Translations under genes and position numbers: made by a program
The notes under the pieces: model-generated
Told to the model about the DNA's origin: nothing
Seen by the model: the letters and a program-made list of their open reading frames with translations, nothing else
Databases searched by the model: none
Shown: in pieces, positions 1 through 5,367 of the stretch
Layout: each line of letters starts with the position of its first letter
Numbering within the stretch: the stretch's first letter is position 1
NCBI GenBank assembly: GCA_001919995.1
Contig: MNIY01000059.1
Location: 1-5,521 of the forward strand
Origin: Ktedonobacter sp. 13_1_20CM_4_53_11
GTDB taxonomy: Bacteria > Chloroflexota > Ktedonobacteria > Ktedonobacterales > Ktedonobacteraceae
Length of the DNA stretch: 5,521 nt
Direction of reading: 5' to 3'

Positions 1-1032
1 AGCATAATTGATATCGCACAACAAAAAGTCACCGGTACTTTTACAGTTGGCGGCGATCCACACTCAGTCATGCTCAGCCTGGATGGACGATTTCTCTATG
101 TTGCCCAACCGGCGCTGGGTCGAATGATCATGCTGGCCGCGAAGACAGGTGCCATTATTTGCAGCGTAAACTTGCCCGGTCAGCCATCACTCCTGGCTCT
201 AGATCCAACCCCAAACGCGAATGTGCTCTATGCAGCCGACAACGGAGATGATAGTGTGAGAGCGATCGACTCCACCAACTGCGCGATCAAACGTACCTTA
301 CAGACAGGCAGCCCGGTCTACGGGTTGGCGGTGGCTGCCATCAGTTCAGGCTCATCTGGGAGCAGCAGCCAGATCTGGGCCTCGGGTACGGACGCGGTGA
401 CCATCTTTGATGCGACAGGTAAGCAGCTCGGCACTGTCCCCATCCCTGGTGGGCCGCAGTACCTCAGCATTCCTCTGGGGACGATGGCGTACGTCACCAC
501 CCGCTCGGGAGCAGTTGACGCCATAGATATCTTCTCTCACAAGGTCTTTCCGCTGATCAGCGGTGGGAAATACGGCCCGATGGATTACGATGCGATCACC
601 GGAGATGTGTACGTACCTGACCAGCTGCACAAGCAGCTTATTGTACTCACTCCCCTTAGTTCGGGCGGCAATCCGGTGCCACCTGAGCCAAATCATACCT
701 ATCATCTCGGCGTTGCACCGCAGTCGGTGGCGATCACCAGCGACGGGCAACTGGGCTTCGTTGCGTTGAGCGGGGGGAATGTCGCTATGCTCGATGTGCC
801 CGGGAAGCAAATCGTCAATACGATCTTCGTCGGTGGGAACCCGCACTTTATTGTTACCGGCCTCTACCCGCCAGTGGTTGGCACCACTCCAGAGCAGACA
901 GCCGTGTGGGGCACGGTCATCAACGTCCTGGCCTATGTCTTCGTGATTGCGCTCTTCATCGTGCCTCTCCTGATCTTCAGGAGATATAGTCGCGCCGGTG
1001 GCAAGGCCAGTGGGATTAAGGATAAAAAGTAA
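1..1032 (+). CDS. YVTN-type beta-propeller protein with C-terminal membrane anchor (5' end missing)
   Basis: The frame is open from the first base, so the start lies outside the window; 343 residues are visible. They show repeated propeller blades of the YVTN/NHL/lactonase-like kind: a run of the form 'IIDIAQQKVTGTFTVGGDP' followed by 'LSLDGRFLYVA', then 'NVLYAADNGDDSVRAID', 'GDVYVPDQLHKQLIVL', and a last blade around 'MLDVPGKQIVNTIFVGGNP'. After the propeller, codons at about 910-981 encode one hydrophobic helix (VWGTVINVLAYVFVIALFIV), followed by a basic tail (RRYSR...KDKK). This suggests a propeller outside the cell and a short cytoplasmic C-terminus; any signal peptide would lie upstream of the window. 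In this family the propeller usually serves as a binding or scaffold surface, and the ligand cannot be read from sequence. I see no catalytic motif. The gene ends in TAA-TAA, within the base of the palindromic terminator, and converges on the ABC exporter operon. Confidence 0.85.
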   Translation, partial: SIIDIAQQKVTGTFTVGGDPHSVMLSLDGRFLYVAQPALGRMIMLAAKTGAIICSVNLPGQPSLLALDPTPNANVLYAADNGDDSVRAIDSTNCAIKRTLQTGSPVYGLAVAAISSGSSGSSSQIWASGTDAVTIFDATGKQLGTVPIPGGPQYLSIPLGTMAYVTTRSGAVDAIDIFSHKVFPLISGGKYGPMDYDAITGDVYVPDQLHKQLIVLTPLSSGGNPVPPEPNHTYHLGVAPQSVAITSDGQLGFVALSGGNVAMLDVPGKQIVNTIFVGGNPHFIVTGLYPPVVGTTPEQTAVWGTVINVLAYVFVIALFIVPLLIFRRYSRAGGKASGIKDKK

Positions 1033-1085
1033 TAAATGAATATGCACGTTTGTCGGCGCCGACAAACGTGCATATTCATTTGTTA
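1030..1085. terminator. 48-bp perfect palindrome, likely bidirectional terminator between convergent genes
   Basis: Bases 1034-1081 form a perfect inverted repeat with its centre between 1057 and 1058 (GGC|GCC) and no spacer. The symmetry continues to 1030-1085 with one T/G mismatch at 1033/1082. As RNA it gives a stem of about 22 bp with a GC-rich tip and AT-rich base. It lies between the stop codon of the propeller gene (ending 1032) and the stop of the minus-strand permease (1101), the position of a shared terminator. The right arm ends T-rich on the plus strand, and a TTTATTACTTTTTA tail follows on the minus strand. Neither is a clean uninterrupted U-tract. A spacer-less palindrome this long could alternatively be a genomic repeat or a protein-binding dyad. 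Confidence 0.75.
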
Positions 1086-1100
1086 TGTTAAGAAGATGAC

Positions 1101-2798
1101 TCACTCTCTTGTAGTAATCTCTAAGATTTCTGGGGCTCTGGCAAGCATGCGGGGCGCAACCAGCCAGGTCACCAGCTGGTGAAAGACGATACCGTAGAGC
1201 AGGGCGGCAGGAATCGAGAAGACCCAGACCCAGCGGATGTGAAAGTACAGGGGGAAGAACAACGCCACTATGACGGGAGACAATACCACCAGTGACACCC
1301 CTAACATCAGGAACGACATCAGTCCACGGATGCATCCAGCATTACCACTCGAGGAGCCCGTGGCCTGAAAGCCGCGCTGCATCTGGCGCATGCGCTGTGG
1401 CAGAAAGACCGAAGATACGTTGCCACAGCCGATGACTACTCCAATACCGGCCAGGCCCATAGCCAGAACGGGCAGTACAAGAGGCCAACCGTGCGATAGC
1501 GCAGCGCTCGCCAGCGAGAGTATGAGCAATTCTACGATGCCAATAACTGCCACCGCTAGATTTTTCCCGAGGAGTATACGAAGCGGCTTAACCGGGAATA
1601 AAAAAAGCGTTGTCAGGCTTTGCCTCTCCATGCCGAGTGTGTTGTACGAGAGGGTAAAGACAGAGAAAAAGACAGCGAGCGGGGCAGAAAACGAAAGGAA
1701 GCCCAGGCTGTTAAAAGAGTCGCCTGGATTCAGGAACGGTCCAACCAGAAAGATGATGACGATGTAGAGCGATGACAGCAGCATGGCCTTCAACTGAGGA
1801 TCGCGCCAGAAGTACTTCCACTCTTTGATGGCGATAATAAAGACCTGCGTGAAGCCACTGTGCTCCAGGATGCCTCCACCGGCTACCCGGGGACGCGTGG
1901 CAGTGGCTACGGCTGCGGCTTCAACCGCTGCTGCCCTGGAGGCTTTACGCTGGCGGACACGCACAGCGCCACCAACTTCCGGTGTGCTCAGGCTCCGTTC
2001 GAGGACACGCGCCCACAGGTAGAGTACAAGGACGGCAGTGACCAGTGAAACGCCCAACCAGGCGAAACTTGCTCCCCAGTTGCCCAGCGAGGCCTGTTGA
2101 ATGGCGCTGGCCGTCATGCCTGGAGGTGTCCACTGCAGGTAAAGCGAGAATCTTGCTCGCTCTATATTTGTCACAAAATCGCCTGTGCCTATTCCGCGCA
2201 ACAGTAGCTGCTGGATGAGGTAGCACGACATGGAAAAGAGCGCGATCAGGATGATACTCAGGTCGCGGAAACGACGGCTCTGTAAGGTGCTCATCAATGC
2301 GGCCAGTACCAGCTGACTTATACCTACAACCTGCATATAAAAGATGAGCACGGCCACAAGGGTGAGCAGAGCGACGGGCAGTGAACTTGCCCAACCTGCC
2401 ACGACTGCGATGAAGACCAGGATAAGCCCAAGCATGGGGATGTCCAGCAGGGTTGAGAAGAGCAGGCTGACCATCAGTTCAGAACGAGTAAGGGGGAAGA
2501 GCAGCAACTTGGAGACATCCAGGCCTTCGTTGACGGTAAATTCGAGCAATGGCAGCGCCATCCACAACAGGTAGACGACCGTCAGCACCAGAAACAATAT
2601 TTCCGCGTTGGCCGGAGCTGGAAGGAAGCGATAGGCGATGTAGGTGACAAGGGCAATTCCTGCGAAAAGGGGGAATCCAAAGACGACCATAAAAATGGTC
2701 GAGATAATACGCGATTTTTCGCGAGTAAAGCCGCGCAGGAAGAGCTTCCAGCGCAGCCAGAAAAGCCAGCGTATTTTATCAGGATGAATGACCAGCAT
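1101..2798 (-). CDS. ABC-2-type exporter permease, two fused six-helix units
   Basis: This 565-residue integral membrane protein has about 12 predicted helices (roughly residues 33-58, 65-86, 110-134, 139-165, 179-200, 243-263, 339-355, 369-388, 411-434, 440-466, 492-516, 522-546). A hydrophilic, Ala/Arg-rich linker at about 265-315 should be cytoplasmic. The two halves look homologous: each starts with a Trp/Lys-rich amphipathic stretch before its first helix, and each has a 'LFP' loop before its third helix (LLLFPLTRSEL near 98-108, LFLFPVKPLRILL near 398-410). One chain may therefore supply both transmembrane halves to a dimer of the adjacent ATPase. The start is supported by AAAGGGGG (2805-2812 on the minus strand), 6 nt upstream. 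It begins 19 bp after the ATPase stop, so the two are surely co-transcribed. The substrate is unknown; lipid, peptide, drug or ion export are all possible. I cannot name the family beyond ABC-2-like. Confidence 0.85.
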   Translation of the reverse strand: MLVIHPDKIRWLFWLRWKLFLRGFTREKSRIISTIFMVVFGFPLFAGIALVTYIAYRFLPAPANAEILFLVLTVVYLLWMALPLLEFTVNEGLDVSKLLLFPLTRSELMVSLLFSTLLDIPMLGLILVFIAVVAGWASSLPVALLTLVAVLIFYMQVVGISQLVLAALMSTLQSRRFRDLSIILIALFSMSCYLIQQLLLRGIGTGDFVTNIERARFSLYLQWTPPGMTASAIQQASLGNWGASFAWLGVSLVTAVLVLYLWARVLERSLSTPEVGGAVRVRQRKASRAAAVEAAAVATATRPRVAGGGILEHSGFTQVFIIAIKEWKYFWRDPQLKAMLLSSLYIVIIFLVGPFLNPGDSFNSLGFLSFSAPLAVFFSVFTLSYNTLGMERQSLTTLFLFPVKPLRILLGKNLAVAVIGIVELLILSLASAALSHGWPLVLPVLAMGLAGIGVVIGCGNVSSVFLPQRMRQMQRGFQATGSSSGNAGCIRGLMSFLMLGVSLVVLSPVIVALFFPLYFHIRWVWVFSIPAALLYGIVFHQLVTWLVAPRMLARAPEILEITTRE

Positions 2799-2804
2799 AT
2801 TTTT

Positions 2805-2812
2805 CCCCCTTT
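2805..2812 (-). promoter_or_regulatory. Ribosome binding site of the exporter permease
   Basis: AAAGGGGG on the minus strand lies 6 nt before the ATG at 2798, inside the 19-bp gap after the ATPase stop codon. It fixes the start of the permease. Confidence 0.7.
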
Positions 2813-2817
2813 GCTCG

Positions 2818-3672
2818 CTACTCTAACCAGCTCAGATTCTGGTGCTCGCTGCGAGCGCCAACAATAGTAAGAAAGAGGTCTTCCAGGGTGGCATCCTTCT
2901 CCTCGCCGCTGGCGCGCTCACGCAGTTCTTGCAGCGTGCCCTCCGCCACCAGCGTTCCTTGATTGATGATGCCGACGCGCGTGCAAAGTCGCTCGACAAC
3001 CTCCATGATATGAGAAGAGAAAAAGACGGTGGTACCGCGCTGCGTGAGTTCACGCAAGATATCGCGAATGACGCGCGAGCTGATGGGGTCGATACCTTCA
3101 AAGGGCTCATCCAGAAAAATGACCTCGGGACGGTGAATAAGAGCTGCCGCGAGAGCGATCTTCTTGCGCATGCCAACAGAATAATCGACAATCAGCTTGT
3201 CCGCGTCGTCGATTAGCGTCAACACCTGCAAGAGATCTTCCGCCCTGCGCCGGATGTCCCCTGCAGGAATGCCATACATGTGACCGGCAAAGACGAGGAA
3301 TTCTCTGCCACTCAAGCGTTCATAGATATTCAGAACCTCCGGGAGGACGCCCATCAAGGAGTGTGCCCGGATGGGATCCTTCCACACATCGACGCCGCCC
3401 ACCCAGACGGAGCCGGAGGTAGGGCGCAGCAAGCCGACCATCATTTTAATCGTGGTGCTTTTCCCCGCGCCGTTTGGTCCCAGGAAGCCGTAAAACTCAC
3501 CCCGTTGTACGGTCAAATTCAGGTGATTGACCGCCATTTTCTGACCGAATACACGAACCAGGTCGCGCGCCATAATGGCTGGCGCGTTACTGCTGCTTAC
3601 CTCCATATGAGGATGCTGTAGGGCCTGATTTGTTGTAGCCGATGTATTTGCTTCGCCTGGAAATGTCGTCAT
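2818..3672 (-). CDS. ABC transporter ATP-binding protein (exporter, ABC-2-associated type)
   Basis: This 284-residue nucleotide-binding subunit should drive the exporter permease encoded next. Its motifs come in the standard order: Walker A GPNGAGKST (65-73), signature YSVGMRKK (164-171, a variant of LSGGQ), Walker B VIFLDEP (184-190 with catalytic E189), D-loop EGIDP (192-196) and switch His221 in FFSSH. The Q-loop position reads GVLPE, with Glu112 where Gln is usual; my recollection is that related export ATPases often have this. The core domain starts at about residue 34, so the first 33 residues are a polar extension. The start at 3672 is preferred because AGGAAG (3683-3688, minus strand) lies 10 nt upstream, whereas the internal Met23 and Met34 have no comparable site. 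The C-terminal 30 residues after the usual 'ATLEDLFL' element are short. It is the first gene of a two-gene operon. The exported substrate is not evident. Confidence 0.93.
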   Translation of the reverse strand: MTTFPGEANTSATTNQALQHPHMEVSSSNAPAIMARDLVRVFGQKMAVNHLNLTVQRGEFYGFLGPNGAGKSTTIKMMVGLLRPTSGSVWVGGVDVWKDPIRAHSLMGVLPEVLNIYERLSGREFLVFAGHMYGIPAGDIRRRAEDLLQVLTLIDDADKLIVDYSVGMRKKIALAAALIHRPEVIFLDEPFEGIDPISSRVIRDILRELTQRGTTVFFSSHIMEVVERLCTRVGIINQGTLVAEGTLQELRERASGEEKDATLEDLFLTIVGARSEHQNLSWLE

Positions 3673-3735
3673 ATGCTTTCATCTTCCTGATTACACTCTC
3701 TATTTGCTCATGAGATATAACTATTTGCTATAGGA

Positions 3736-3765
3736 AGCATAACATCAGGAGTTTGGTCCTGTCAA
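3736..3765 (-). promoter_or_regulatory. Promoter of the ABC exporter operon
   Basis: Read on the minus strand, a perfect TTGACA (3760-3765) is followed by an 18-bp spacer and TATGCT (3736-3741). TG stands one base before the -10 (positions 3743-3744), which makes it an extended -10. Transcription should start near 3729, leaving a 5' leader of about 57 nt before the ATPase ATG. The match supports constitutive sigma70-type expression. No clear repressor dyad overlaps it. Confidence 0.7.
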
Positions 3766-3796
3766 GTTGATTATAATGAAGGGCGAGGAAGAAACA

Positions 3797-3825
3797 TTGC
3801 TCAAGGCAGTAATACCTGCTATACT
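3797..3825 (+). promoter_or_regulatory. Promoter of the sugar importer operon
   Basis: TTGCTC (3797-3802), a 17-bp spacer and TATACT (3820-3825), with TG one base before the -10 (3817-3818), form an extended -10 promoter. The -35 is weak (TTG only), as is common when an activator or an extended -10 compensates. The predicted start is near 3832, which gives a leader of about 140 nt before the binding-protein ATG. Confidence 0.6.
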
Positions 3826-3827
3826 TT

Positions 3828-3839
3828 TCAACTGGTTGA
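3828..3839. promoter_or_regulatory. Operator-like dyad at the predicted transcription start
   Basis: TCAAC-TG-GTTGA has 5-bp arms with exact inverted symmetry around a two-base centre. It begins three bases after the -10 box and covers the expected start site, where a repressor would block transcription. The size and shape resemble LacI-family operators, which often control sugar importers, but the usual central CG is absent. No regulator gene is in the window to support the assignment. Confidence 0.35.
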
Positions 3840-3881
3840 TACTCGCTGACACTGTTGTTGAGGGAAAGAAGGTATGTTACC

Positions 3882-3962
3882 ATGCGTACATTCCAGGGAA
3901 CGGTAAGTCAATCGGCAAAAGCTGAAGATGGTTCATCTTTACTTCGGAGTGATCTCCGGTAA
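3882..3962 (+). CDS. Possible 26-codon leader ORF upstream of the binding protein
   Basis: An ATG at 3882 opens a 26-residue frame (starting MRTFQGTVSQ, ending LLRSDLR) that stops with TAA at 3960-3962. This stop directly abuts the GGAGG of the next gene. A purine-rich AGAAGG near 3867-3872 lies about 9 nt upstream and could serve as its ribosome binding site. The same site could instead serve an overlapping ten-codon frame, ATG 3874 to TAA 3904-3906. The peptide is hydrophilic, with no membrane segment or run of one amino acid as in classical attenuator peptides. Its placement would allow translational coupling to the binding protein. It may equally be chance, since a 26-codon frame is short; I recognise no homolog. 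Confidence 0.25.
   Translation: MRTFQGTVSQSAKAEDGSSLLRSDLR
3925..3939 (+). other. Short inverted repeat in the importer leader
   Basis: AAGATG-GTT-CATCTT is an exact 6-bp inverted repeat with a 3-base centre, extendable by one G/T pair (3924/3940). It lies in the transcribed leader, 34 bp before the binding-protein ATG. It could be a small RNA hairpin or a protein-binding dyad. It is short enough to be chance. Confidence 0.3.
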
Positions 3963-3967
3963 GGAGG
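3945..3967 (+). promoter_or_regulatory. Mutually exclusive hairpins over the binding-protein Shine-Dalgarno
   Basis: CTCC at 3954-3957 can pair either upstream, in CGGAG (3945-3949)/CTCCG (3954-3958) with a TGAT loop, or downstream with GGAG (3963-3966) of the Shine-Dalgarno across a 5-nt loop. The first fold leaves the ribosome binding site free and the second covers it. Both stems are only 4-5 bp, plus a wobble pair each (3944/3959 and 3953/3967), so this is a suggestion of translational control rather than a demonstrated switch. Confidence 0.3.
3961..3967 (+). promoter_or_regulatory. Ribosome binding site of the binding protein
   Basis: AAGGAGG, a near-perfect anti-16S match, lies 6 nt before the ATG at 3974 and fixes the start. 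It overlaps the TAA of the candidate leader ORF by two bases. Confidence 0.85.
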
Positions 3968-3973
3968 AACATT

Positions 3974-5281
3974 ATGTCTAGGAAGCATGGGGGACGTATT
4001 TTTCCCTTATTGTTAGTACTGAGTATAATGTTCTCGGCTTGCGGCTCAACTTCAACGACGACGTTTGGCAGCAAAAGTGGCCCAACCACGATACAGCTAT
4101 TTTTTCACTCCGGCCAGGGACCTGAGCGTGACGCACTCAATGCCACTCTCAAGGCTTTCAGTGACAGGAACCCGGATATAACGGTCGAGGCGGTGCAGTT
4201 GCCCGAGGGTCGCTACACCGACCAGGTGAACATCGCCGCACTGGCCCGTAGTCTCCCCTGCCTGCTCGATTTCGACGGTCCAACCTTGTATAACTACGCC
4301 TGGTCCGGGTACCTCATTCCACTCGACAAGTATGTGTCCCCAGAGATGAAAGCTGACTTTCTGCCATCGATCATCAAGCAGGGCACATACAATCATCACC
4401 TGTACAGCCTGGGCCAGTTTGATTCCGGTCTTGGTATCTACGCTAACAAACAGTATCTGAGGGAGGCAGGTGTGCGCATCCCCACTATCGACAACCCCTG
4501 GACGTTGACTGAATTCAACGATGTATTGGCCAAGCTGAAGAACGTGCCGGGCGTGAAGTATGCGCTGGACTTAAAGATGAAGACTAGCGGCGAGTGGTTC
4601 ACCTATGGCTTCTCTCCTTTTGTTGAGTCCTTCGGGGGGGATCTGATTAACCGCAGCAACTACCAGTCGGCAAATGGGGTGTTGAACGGCCCCGACACAG
4701 TGGCTGCAATGACCTGGTTCCAGGGCCTCTTCAGGCATGGCTACAGCAATCCCTGGCCAGCCGGTGACATCGATTTCACGTCTGGCAAGTCCGCGCTGAG
4801 TTGGGTCGGTCACTGGGTCTATCCAGATTACCGTAAGGCGGTGGGAGACAACCTGCTTGTGCTGCCAGCTCCGAACCTGGGCAAGGGTGCAAAAACTGGC
4901 ATGGGATCATGGAACTGGGGGATCACCTCGTCCTGCAAAACCCCTGACGCAGCCTGGAAAGTGTTGAATTTCATCCTGTCGCCCAATGAGATAGCGCGTA
5001 TGACCAACGCGAATGGGGCTGTGCCTGCACGCAAATCGGCTATCGCCCAGTCCGAGCTGTATGCGCCGAAGGGCCCGCTCCACGTGTTCGTACAGCAACT
5101 CCAAATGGGTATCGCGGAGCCGCGCCCGATCACACCAGCCTATCCCACTATTACCTCTGCTTTTGCTGAGGCGGTGGTTAATATCGCCGCTGGTAGCGAT
5201 GTGAAGGAGGAGCTGGACAAAGCGGTTCAAAAGATAGACCAGGACATCAAAGACAACCAGGGCTATCCAACCAGACAGTAG
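3974..5281 (+). CDS. Extracellular solute-binding lipoprotein of a sugar-type ABC importer
   Basis: This 435-residue protein should capture a solute, probably a carbohydrate, outside the membrane and deliver it to the permease encoded downstream. The N-terminus is a lipoprotein signal: basic SRKHGGR, a hydrophobic core at about 9-20, then the lipobox FSAC with Cys23 as the lipidated residue, followed by a Ser/Thr-rich tether. The mature part has family-1 binding-protein (SBP_bac_1) features. These include an opening strand TTIQLFFHSG (38-47), 'ALNATLKAFSDRNPDITVE' (54-72), 'NPWTLTEFNDVLAKL' near 174-188, 'GSWNWGITSSCKTPDAAWKVLNFILSP' near 311-337 (a glycine/Trp-rich strand and a typical helix), 'NGAVPARKSA' (347-356) and a C-terminal helix that starts near 395. 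The length is normal for the family. Many Trp and Tyr residues fit sugar stacking, but the sugar itself cannot be deduced. The start is set by AAGGAGG. It lies 86 bp before the permease gene, in the same operon. Confidence 0.92.
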   Translation: MSRKHGGRIFPLLLVLSIMFSACGSTSTTTFGSKSGPTTIQLFFHSGQGPERDALNATLKAFSDRNPDITVEAVQLPEGRYTDQVNIAALARSLPCLLDFDGPTLYNYAWSGYLIPLDKYVSPEMKADFLPSIIKQGTYNHHLYSLGQFDSGLGIYANKQYLREAGVRIPTIDNPWTLTEFNDVLAKLKNVPGVKYALDLKMKTSGEWFTYGFSPFVESFGGDLINRSNYQSANGVLNGPDTVAAMTWFQGLFRHGYSNPWPAGDIDFTSGKSALSWVGHWVYPDYRKAVGDNLLVLPAPNLGKGAKTGMGSWNWGITSSCKTPDAAWKVLNFILSPNEIARMTNANGAVPARKSAIAQSELYAPKGPLHVFVQQLQMGIAEPRPITPAYPTITSAFAEAVVNIAAGSDVKEELDKAVQKIDQDIKDNQGYPTRQ

Positions 5282-5283
5282 GG

Positions 5284-5322
5284 CGACCTTTGTGATCACT
5301 GATCCTGATCATTTCCTGGTCG
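5284..5322 (+). other. Hairpin in the binding protein-permease gap
   Basis: The 86-bp gap contains an outer pair CGACC (5284-5288)/GGTCG (5318-5322). Inside it is a second pair, TGATCA (5293-5298) with TGATCA (5306-5311), around a 7-nt loop; the two stems are joined by a 4x6 internal loop. There is no U-tract, so full termination is unlikely. Hairpins in this place in sugar-importer operons often keep the binding-protein mRNA more abundant than the permease mRNA. The stems are short and the fold has not been computed. Confidence 0.35.
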
Positions 5323-5355
5323 GGGAACGTCTGCCTTCGACACCATTTTATGCAC

Positions 5356-5362
5356 AAGAGGA
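5356..5362 (+). promoter_or_regulatory. Ribosome binding site deciding the permease start
   Basis: AAGAGGA ends 5 nt before the ATG at 5368. An in-frame ATG at 5350 would add six residues (MHKRKP) but has no Shine-Dalgarno and would place this site inside the coding region, so 5368 is preferred. Confidence 0.6.
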
Positions 5363-5367
5363 AACCT

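Larger units (their letters stand above)
3673..3973. other. Divergent intergenic control region
   Basis: This 301-bp region separates the leftward exporter operon from the rightward sugar-importer operon. It holds a strong-looking promoter for each direction, an operator-like dyad at the predicted rightward start site, a possible leader ORF and two short hairpins before the importer's Shine-Dalgarno; all are listed separately. I see no tRNA, riboswitch of a known class or transposon end in it. An isolated TATAAT at 3772-3777 has no convincing -35 partner. Confidence 0.8.

Noticed and set aside
352..1335. A 327-codon open frame on the minus strand that spans the palindrome and overlaps both the propeller gene and the permease's 3' end
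   Set aside because: Its translation is rich in Arg, His and Pro with no recognisable domain. It is antisense to clear propeller blades, reads through the palindrome and overlaps the well-supported permease out of frame. It is a shadow of the real genes.
1345..1400. A break in the permease near its Gly/Ser-rich stretch (residues about 467-490) as a possible frameshift
   Set aside because: The frame stays open, with hydrophobic helices of the expected kind on both sides, so the stretch is best read as a cytoplasmic loop.
2842..3216. A 124-codon plus-strand frame antisense to the ATPase
   Set aside because: It lies opposite the signature, Walker B and switch-His region of the ATPase, which constrains that sequence strongly. 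Its own product looks like no known family.
3772..3777. A perfect TATAAT on the plus strand as the importer's -10
   Set aside because: No acceptable -35 lies 16-18 bp upstream (the bases there read GAGTTT), and there is no TG one base before it. The TTGCTC-17-TATACT pair at 3797-3825 is a better fit, though a minor start here remains possible.
4907..5299. A 130-codon minus-strand frame antisense to the solute-binding protein
   Set aside because: The plus-strand frame has a lipobox, a Shine-Dalgarno and family motifs. The antisense frame has no family features and no good ribosome binding site that I could see.
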